DNA from: Sambucus nigra
Lineage: Eukaryota > Streptophyta > Magnoliopsida > Dipsacales > Adoxaceae
DNA: 64,000 nt
Direction of reading: 5' to 3'
Assembly (NCBI GenBank): GCA_949130495.1
Contig: OX422209.1
Coordinates: 697,607,757 to 697,671,756, forward strand
This document shows positions 57,101-64,000 of this stretch, in pieces; positions within the stretch are counted from its first letter, which is position 1, and each line of letters begins with the position of its first letter. The notes under the pieces were generated by a model, which ran no database searches, was not told where the DNA came from, and saw only the letters and a list, made by a program, of their open reading frames with translations. Both the position numbers and the translations under genes were made by a program.

Positions 57101-58310
57101 TAGGCATGAGTTTGTTCGCTTACTACTCGCTATACGATTTAATATTTAACAAATGGATTTCAAGAGTTACCTACTTAATGGCCTTCTTCAGGAGGAGGTT
57201 TATGTAGAACAGCAAAAGAGGTTCGAACACCCAAAACACACGATATACATCTTTTTATCTAAATAAGGCCTTGTATGGTTTGAAGCAAGAACTCCATACT
57301 TGGTATGAAAGGCTAACTTTTTATCTCTTAGATCATGGACTCAAGATATGGGGAAGTGTATGATCTTGTTTATTAGGAGACAAGGTGGTACTATTTATTT
57401 TCCAAATTTATGTGGACGATAGTCTTTGAATTTACGTGTTCCTAACACACTTTTGAGAAGGAGATGACGAGTGAATACGAGATGAGCATGGTTGGTGAAC
57501 TTACTTTTTTCCTAGGTCTCCATCTGCGTTAACTCAATAATGAGATATTCATATCTCAATATAAATATGTTAGGGATCTAGTGAAGAAGTTTGGTTTGGA
57601 CTCCACTAAGTACTCTTGCACACCCATGAGTTCCTAGATAAAGATTAGCAAAGACACTTTAGGTAAGGACGTAAGTCAAACACTCTATAGGAGTATGATA
57701 AGTAGTCTCCTCTACTTAACCGTTAGTCGTCCTGATATCTCCTTTAGTGTTAGAGTTTGAGCACATTACCAATCATTCCAAAAGATTCACACTTTCTTGC
57801 ACTTAAATGTATCATTAAATATATCAGTGACACTCTTTCTTATAGCATTTGGTATTCCTTTGATACCGATAGCCATTTGTCATCTTATTCGAATGTCGAT
57901 TGGGTCGGGGATGTTGATGGTTTAAAAGCACATAGGTTGGATGCTTTTACTTTGGGAGTGTTCTTGTCACTTGGTTGATCAAGAAGGAAAATTCCATTTC
58001 TTTGTCCACAGCAAATGCTGAATACAAAGCCGTCAGGATTTGTTGTACACATCTCTTATATATGAATAAAATATTGGAGGATTATGGTATTACTTAAGGC
58101 ACAATGACTATTTCTTATGACATTACGAGTCCAATCCACATTTATCGTAATCCCATCCAACATTATCCTACGAAGCAAATTAGCATTTGTGAGTATTTTA
58201 TTTTCTTGAGCTTTATGATTACCGAATGTCAATTGCCCAAAAATTTCATTAAACATTTAAATGCACTTATATTTGAGGATCTTAGGAAGTCTTTGGGAAT
58301 TTTTCCATTG
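54155..58310 (+). pseudogene. Copia integrase tail, RT and RNase H, split by a solo LTR
   Basis: The integrase end begins with RHFWMEVFNT and continues across the solo LTR (54,332-56,461) as YFGIFWRP then CFILRDRDHLEKFDSRSDEG, YSSSSRAYRVYN. RT motifs follow: EALKDEHWISAMHDEVLQF (about 56,860), NVIGTKWVYKK (about 56,960), DQTFAHVARHEFV-like (57,080), KALYGLKQ (about 57,265), IYVDD (about 57,406-57,420), MVGELTFFLGL (about 57,490). RNase H: YKYVRDLVKKFGL, SRPDISFSV and a final FEDLRKSLGI at about 58,300. Many stops and shifts. The style fits SIRE-type Copia. The RT would copy element RNA; this copy is dead. Confidence 0.85.
54332..56456. mobile_element. solo LTR (2.1 kb), TSD CCTTG
   Basis: Begins TGTCACGCCCC and ends GGGCCTTACA, with CCTTG at 54,327-54,331 and 56,457-56,461. 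The Copia integrase frame resumes exactly when the LTR and one TSD copy are removed. The TGTCACGCCCC terminus suggests a Ty3/gypsy chromovirus. Several CCACCACA repeats lie at 54,783-54,915. No coding content. Confidence 0.9.
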
Positions 58311-58463
58311 ATTGAGTTCGGGTGTGGCCATCCCTCCTTTGGTCTCATTCCCTCTCTCTCTCGACGACTCGGGGGGTTCCCAGTGCTCGTGCACGCACTC
58401 AGAGGGGGAGAGATGGTCTTGCGTCCATTTTCTAGGAGTGATTCATCCATATTCGATGTGGGG
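58311..58463. other. junction sequence right of Copia RNase H
   Basis: CT- and GA-rich sequence between the end of Copia RNase H and the next LTR. On the minus strand it could be the 5' leader of the Ogre-like element to its right (next to TGGCGACTC). A 73-codon minus-strand frame (58,229-58,450) has no domain. Confidence 0.3.
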
Positions 58464-60582
58464 TGATGTAAAAAGATTGAGTCGCCATCCTATTTTGCAC
58501 AAAACAGGCAAAAGAACATGTCGCCACCTCGAGAGAGCGGCATCAAAGACAAACTAATGCTTATGAAACCAATAATTCAGATATGGAATGGAAAGGTGTT
58601 AGGCACCCATCCCGCCCTTTCGGTCTCACATGGGTTTGTGAATTGTGTGTTCATGTATATAAATGGAGATTGTAATCGCTCGACTCATATCATGGAGAAG
58701 ATAAAATGAGGTCATCCAAAGAAATGTTCTCAAAATAATAATTAGAAAGTATGTTATGCGCACTTATCGAGATTTTGATCGTCATAATGAAACGATAATA
58801 TTTGTAAGATAAAATGTAAATATGAATCACAAGTATGATATATAGAGTAATATATAGAAAAAATAAAAAGGATGAAAATGTGAAAATAGGAAAGTAGGAA
58901 AATTGGAAAATAAAAAAATTGGACTCCAATCTCGAGCTTTAACTCGAAACGCCTACGTAGCAGGCATCAATATTCATGTAGTTCGTATATAGAACAAGAG
59001 TGATGTTTATCCCATAAATTCAAACGGGAGTTTATTATATGTGTATGTGTAGAAAATATATTTTTAGTCTTAAGAAAATGTGATTAAAAATCCCATTGGA
59101 ATTTATAGGTGTAACCCTCTTTTTCTTTGTTTTGTTTTTTTTTTATAGAAAATAAGGTATGTGCAATATAACTAATAAAGGATGAGATGTTAATGTGTAT
59201 GAACTAAAGTAAAATCTAGATTAAGACTTTATGTAATTAATACAAAAATAAAGAAATTTAAAGAGAGAGAAGGATATTTGGACCTTCTTTGAAGAATTGG
59301 GACTTGATCTTGATCCTTGATGAGCTCTCTTGAATGTTGGGATGACTGTTGGATGAGATAAAAGGATATTTTTCCAAATTGGGTATGAAAATAATGGGAA
59401 TGAAAGATGGAAAGGAATTTCACACAAGGAGACTTTGTTGATTGCAAGAGAATGTTGATGAGATCACTCATATTGATGGATCTAAGGTCTGCCTTGGGAG
59501 TGAGCTCATGTCCTCCTTTTGTAAGGTTGGGGGACTACCAATTAGCATACTCCCTGCCCTACCAATTGACAGGTGACCCTAGACACAGTACCAATTGGCA
59601 GGGAAATGGACATGTCAATCGGTAGTCTCATGTATATTTTTTTGGAAAAATGATCATAGAATGCAATTCGTAAATACAAATTATCAATGGATTATATCAT
59701 TAGAAAGGTAATTCAGATACCTTTAAGAGTCCTTTGGACGACTCCTAGGTCCAATAGTTGACTTTGGGTCAAACGAGGCTCGAAAGCGCCCATTGGTCCT
59801 TTGGATAGAAGATCATTGGATGGTATTGGATTGTTCGTCTAGACCGTAAGTCAGAAACACGCACGGGGTAGACCGTTGGAAAGGTTATACGAGGTACTTT
59901 GATTTTCCAAAGGGATTCACTTTGTTTGGTGAGTTAATTTTGGTCAACTAGGGCTAGGAAGATCCCGGTGACCTTTCGAAGTAAAATGGGTCATTCGTCC
60001 ATACCGTAAATCCAAATAGTGCAGGGGTAGAATGTTGGAAAGGGTATTTAATTCCCTTCAAAGATTCATTCAGTCTCATTCGAGATAAAGAGTTGCCTTT
60101 GGTCAAACGGATCCCGAGAACACCTGATGGCCTCCAGATCAATTTTCGTCGGGGGGGAACGGGTCATTTGTCTGACCGATTATGTCGTTTTGTGCGTGGG
60201 GGTGACCTTTGGAAAGGGGTTTCATTGTCATTAGAGGATCCTTTGATATTTCACTCTGACAATGAAGTTAATTGGGATCAAATAGGGGCCCGGGAGAGCC
60301 CAGTGCCCACTAGATCAATTTTTGGTGGTAAAATGGTTCGTTCGTTCGAATCATTATGTCTATTCATGCACGGGTCAGACCATTGGAATGGGGATTCAGT
60401 GACCTTCTAGGATTCATTTAGCTTTCACTCAGAAGATGAAGTTAATCGGGGTTAAATGGTTCCCGAGAGCGCCTAGTGGCCTCCAAATCGGTACTCGGAG
60501 TATGACCTAGGGTTTGTAATAAATTGGGGAGGTGCTATGAACCTAAGGAGGGACTTAGGGTTTTCAGAATGTGGTGTCTACA
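58464..60582 (-). mobile_element. Ogre/Tat-like LTR (solo, or LTR plus PBS stub)
   Basis: In element orientation it begins TGTAGACACC (60,582) and contains GGGTGCCTAACACC (about 58,600) and a TGGCGACTC PBS-like site (58,479-58,487). Taken as a solo LTR its ends TGATG/CTACA have near-matching flanks TGGGG (58,459-58,463) and TAGGG (60,583-60,587). Alternatively the LTR ends at 58,496 and 58,311-58,487 is an internal stub. It contains a 170-bp tandem array and ACCAATTG-type motifs at 59,534-59,625. Confidence 0.55.
59700..60520. repeat. tandem array, unit about 170 bp, five copies
   Basis: The anchor GGTCAAACG..CCCGAGA recurs at about 59,768, 59,944, 60,103, 60,277 and 60,449 (spacing 159-176). 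Units share a TGGCCTCCAGATCAATTTT-like block and a GACC.TTGGAAAGGGG block. G+C-richer than the surroundings. Confidence 0.85.
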
Positions 60583-61949
60583 TAGGGTAATGTTTCTAGT
60601 TTAGGGTGATTTTCATGTTACTATCATTTATCCCTACAACTAGATTGTATTATTATGTGTAAATCTTGAAAAATCCAAGAAGATTTTCTTTTATTTTAGA
60701 ATAATTTCAAAAAAATTCAAAAGATTTTATTTTTTGATAAAAAATTTCAAAAACTCAAAAATAGTATCTTTTTACACCATATATGGATGCGCATTTAAGA
60801 TTTTCGAAACACTATTTCATTCCATCAATTCGTGTGATCTAATCATGGTGGTTTTTAACTTGGCTATGTTTTTTGTGCTTAATGATGCATGTTTAGCATT
60901 GCATCGTTCATTGTTGACTACTACATCCATGCTAAACTCGTTATATTGCCTTGATTCCACACATGCATGAATTTTTTAAGCATTGTACTTGCTTGTCATA
61001 TGTTAAATAGGATGTTCCCATCTCAATCGTGCTTTAATAACAAACCAAATGTACTAATTGTGCATGTAAAAACCATTGCCCTAATTTGTTTACTAAAAAA
61101 AATTATGTTTAAGTAATGGAAATGGGCTACGAAAGAAGTGGTCCTCTTCGCATTAAATTCCACCACTGGCAAGGGCCTAGAAGATTATTTCGGCATATAA
61201 AAATAGAAGTTTCAATGCCAATTTTGTTTCATTGATGCTCCATTAAAAATGAGCAATATGATTCCTTAAAAAAAATGAGATTTTATGATTAAAATGTGAT
61301 ATTTTAAGGGTGTTATAAGTTGAGTATCAATGGGTTTGCACAATAAAATTACTTTAAATACATTAAATAGTTTTGAATTATTGATTTAAGAAGAATTGAA
61401 ATTCGTGACATTTTGTAAGAGTCGAGTCAATTTCACTTTGTTTAATTCATTTACACCAAAGGTTGAATTGAGTTCTTTATTTAGGAGTGCCTCTTTTACT
61501 TCATGCACCATCACTATGTATGCATGTGTTGACTTTTCATGGAGTTCATACAATTTCATTCCATATTCATGATTCGGATATTTTCGTGCTACTCCATGGT
61601 GTGAATGTTTGTATTTGTATTTATATGCGTATGTATATACTCAAAATTTTCAAAAAAAATTAGGTTTAGCTTCTAATCCTTTGTCTATTATGGACAAAAA
61701 AGGGGAGAGCACATTCAGGGGAAGTTTTGTCTTTTTATTGTTTTTTAAACTTTTTGAGTCGTGGTATTTACTTGATTTATGTGTTTAGGTATTTTTTTCC
61801 ATTAATTATATCATGGACTACACGATGAAGATTTTCAGCATAGACAATTTTATAAGTGTCTTTCCATTTTTGGGTTTAGGATGGACGTTAGTTGAACTTG
61901 TCTTAGGGGTTATTTTTTTGATTTTGTGTCTTGTACCAAAATAGAATAG
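60583..61949 (+). other. Copia 3' spacer between pol and PPT
   Basis: T/A-rich sequence with AAAAAATTCAAAAGATTTT and a GGACAAAAAAGGGGAGAGC tract at about 61,693-61,711, characteristic of the long region downstream of pol in SIRE-type elements, where some members carry an envelope-like ORF. No ORF of that size is preserved here. Confidence 0.55.
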
Positions 61950-61964
61950 CCAAAGGGAGAGATT
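61950..61964 (+). other. polypurine tract of the Copia element
   Basis: CCAAAGGGAGAGATT directly before TGTAAGAG; nearly the same PPT as the gag-only element. Confidence 0.8.
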
Positions 61965-64000
61965 TGTAAGAGTAAGATTTATAATTGATAATTATGTTTT
62001 TAAGTTTGACATATTATGTTACACCTCTACATCATCATGTACATTCTCAAGATCTTAAAGTGAAGACAAGTTAGTAACAAAATACAACAATCGAAGATCA
62101 AAGAGTTGAGATCATCACTATAATCATATGGAGAAGGTACACGAGGCTAATTTTGTGTAATCAATTTATTCAGGGGTATTTTTCAAGTGTTTTAAAACAT
62201 AACATATATTTTAAATATTTTTTGAAAAATTTGAAAGTCGTTAAAACGACATTAAATGTCGTTCGAATGAGCACACATATCTCGTTAGAACAACTTCATA
62301 CGAACTCTAAACGAGATCGATTTTGGAAACTTTTGAGGTTCTCTGTTATCTCATTGGATAAGTCATTTGATGGGTGTTCAAACGAGACGGGGTACTTCAT
62401 TCGAACAAGATGGACCTTGATCGAACAAGCTGGAAAACAAATTACCTAATTTTAAATGCAATCTTTTACATTTATCTCTTGGAGATTTTTCTCCTTGTAT
62501 GTAGAGATAAGAGCTTATAATTTCTATCAAGCCTTTTAGACATTTTTTTTTATCGAACACTGTGTTTTTCCAAAAACAAACCACTTGAATGTTTTGTGAC
62601 AACTTTATCAAACTCTGAAGAACACATCATATGTTCTAATCCATGTGGAGTTAATTCTCCGCTAATGAAGAAAGGAAAAGAGTTTCTTGAGACTGATAGT
62701 GGACACTGTGGAATCTGGAGCTTGTTATGTGGGGAGTTGTTAGATATGCATTGCTTTCATTCAACAAGGAAGGAAGAAATAACTACAATAATTAGTTGTG
62801 TCTAAGTATGTAAGTTTTTCCATGTCATTCTGTAATACCTAGTTTTAACCGTGCTGAAAAGCAAAAGGCTTTTCCCAAAAAGGATTTTTTTCCTCATATC
62901 TTGTTTTGTGATTTGTTTCGTTCAATTTATATTCAACATCTTGGACGTTTAGGTTCCCCTATTTAATCAAGATAAAATTGGACTTAATAACATTTGGGTT
63001 GTGTGTGACCTGATCTACGATTTTTACATATAAATGGACCACTCTATAAAACCCATTTTACGTAGAATTCTTAATCTAAGTAAACTTTCCTTAAGAGAGT
63101 TGTATGAATTCAAGCTCGAATCTTCCAAATCTCCTCAATTTTTGTGTGACACTACTCTCTGTAGCCTTAGGTTACTACAATTGTCTAAATATGTGTTTTA
63201 ATTTGTTAATTAACCAAATAAACAAGTTTCTTACGAAATTAGGCTTAGGCCCAAAGTAAGTCACAACCTAGAGAGCCCAAATAGCACTCCAAATGGCCCA
63301 AACCCTACACAAGTCATGTACCAACCCAATCGACTTAAATATGTAAGGGCAACTATTTTAGCTTAGGAATGTTGTTTGTATTTATTTGTATTTTCTCATA
63401 TTTGGCATATCCCATTACAAATCGACAAGCACCGACACGTCGAACCGAACACCAACATCTCCAACATCCAGACTTCTATACATATAATGAAGATACATAT
63501 ATTTTAGGAGTCCAAAATGATTCATAATTATATTTGGGATGGATTTTTGGAAAAATTGAGGCTGGATTTTTAAAAGATTTAAAAATAAAAAATTATTTTT
63601 TGGACTCGATCTAACAAGATGGATTCTCGTTAGAATAAAAAAAGGGCTTTCTTTATAACGCCCTTCTAATGAACATCTAATGAGGTTGCATTGCTTGACA
63701 TAGAATTGTAATTTGAAGCTCGTTAGATAGTGACTTCGAACGAGCTGCCTTTTACGTTTGATCGAAGAGCTTCCTCATTCGAATGAACTCCTATTCTCAT
63801 TCGAACGACCCTTATTTTCGTTCGAATGAACTGTCGCCTCGAATTTTATGCCATGTCTATAAATACATGTTTTGCCCTTTTTCATTGGGACTTTTGAAAA
63901 AGAGAAAACTGCATATCTTAATAAAAGGTTTTCATCTTTTGTGTTAACAAAACACTTTTGATTCACAAACTTTACATCCCCAAATATTTTATGATCCTTT
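61965..64000 (+). repeat. Copia 3' LTR (runs off the window)
   Basis: Starts TGTAAGAGTAAGATT after the PPT. U3 contains scattered TTCGAA and CGTTAGAA motifs (62,258-62,420 and 63,626-63,831), then a TATA box at 63,858-63,865 and the start of R. Short frames at 62,153-62,449, 62,596-62,805 and 63,775-63,966 lie in the LTR and carry no domain. Confidence 0.75.
63858..63865 (+). promoter_or_regulatory. TATA box of the Copia 3' LTR
   Basis: TATAAATA, directly downstream of three close TTCGAA palindromes (63,776-63,831), about 1.9 kb into the LTR. Confidence 0.6.

Larger units (their letters stand above)
37457..64000 (+). mobile_element. SIRE/Maximus-type Copia retrotransposon, broken by nested insertions
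   Basis: Plus-strand order: LTR end, gag (38,240-39,150), integrase tail, RT, RNase H (54,155-58,310), 3' spacer, PPT (61,950) and 3' LTR (61,965 onward). The RT/RNase H style, long 3' spacer with an AAAAAGGGGAGA tract and the PPT CCAAAGGGAGAGAT fit SIRE elements. That gag and pol belong to one copy is inferred from order and strand; protease and most of integrase are absent or hidden. Confidence 0.6.

Noticed and set aside
59221..59471. Two overlapping frames of 68 and 80 codons
   Set aside because: They overlap in different frames in an LTR and share no known motif.
1..64000. Endogenous pararetrovirus, LINE, DNA transposon, tRNA or rRNA genes
   Set aside because: No movement-protein/coat motifs, no LINE endonuclease or non-LTR RT, no transposase, no tRNA cloverleaf with both boxes and no rRNA segment were recognised.

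Overview
The window looks like plant intergenic heterochromatin, about two-thirds A+T, and it is built almost entirely of nested LTR retrotransposons. I found no host protein-coding gene, tRNA or rRNA gene. The lineages recognised are plant ones: Ty3/gypsy chromovirus (Tekay/Del type), Ty3/gypsy Tat (Retand/Ogre type, with a second archaeal-type RNase H and an antisense extra ORF), Copia SIRE/Maximus type, a gag-only non-autonomous element, and a SINE fragment. This indicates a flowering plant; the species cannot be named from sequence alone.

Layout. 1-17,849: minus-strand chromovirus #1 (RT and gag remnants, PBS, long 5' LTR) with Tat element #1 inserted in its LTR. Tat #1 (2,075-12,976, minus) keeps its 3' LTR, PPT, antisense aORF (plus strand, two in-frame introns, host-like promoter), a 127-bp tandem array, and gag-PR-RT-RH-aRH-IN. 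A 2.6-kb segment (411-3,010) recurs at 12,977-15,573 where the Tat 5' end should be. 17,850-18,803 and 29,690-32,668: the two halves of chromovirus #2 (gag, PR, LTR), split by an 18,804-29,689 gag-only element that has PBS, PPT, 2.3-kb LTRs and a perfect ATATC target-site duplication. That element carries a SINE in one LTR and a 3.9-kb solo chromovirus LTR inside its zinc knuckle (TSD CATTA). 32,669-37,456: chromovirus #3 gag-PR, PBS and LTR.

37,457-64,000: a plus-strand SIRE-type Copia (LTR end, gag, integrase tail, RT, RNase H, 3' spacer, PPT, 3' LTR running off the window). It is broken up by Ogre/Tat-like sequences (39.5-45 kb and 58.5-60.6 kb), the 3' half of a second Tat element with its own minus-strand intron-bearing aORF (45.3-52.6 kb), about 1.6 kb of unassigned sequence, and a 2.1-kb solo LTR with TSD CCTTG. 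If the weak R-region match between 37.46 kb and about 63.93 kb is real, this Copia is the outermost host of the whole nest.

All coding regions are broken by stops or frameshifts. The most unusual feature is the aORF pair: antisense to the retrotransposon genes, interrupted by GT-AG introns whose removal keeps the frame, and in Tat #1 preceded by a site II motif, a palindromic telo-box and a pyrimidine patch like those of plant housekeeping genes. Boundaries were fixed by matching TSDs, LTR termini, PBS/PPT and reading frames that resume across an insertion. Family names come from motif recognition, not from a search.
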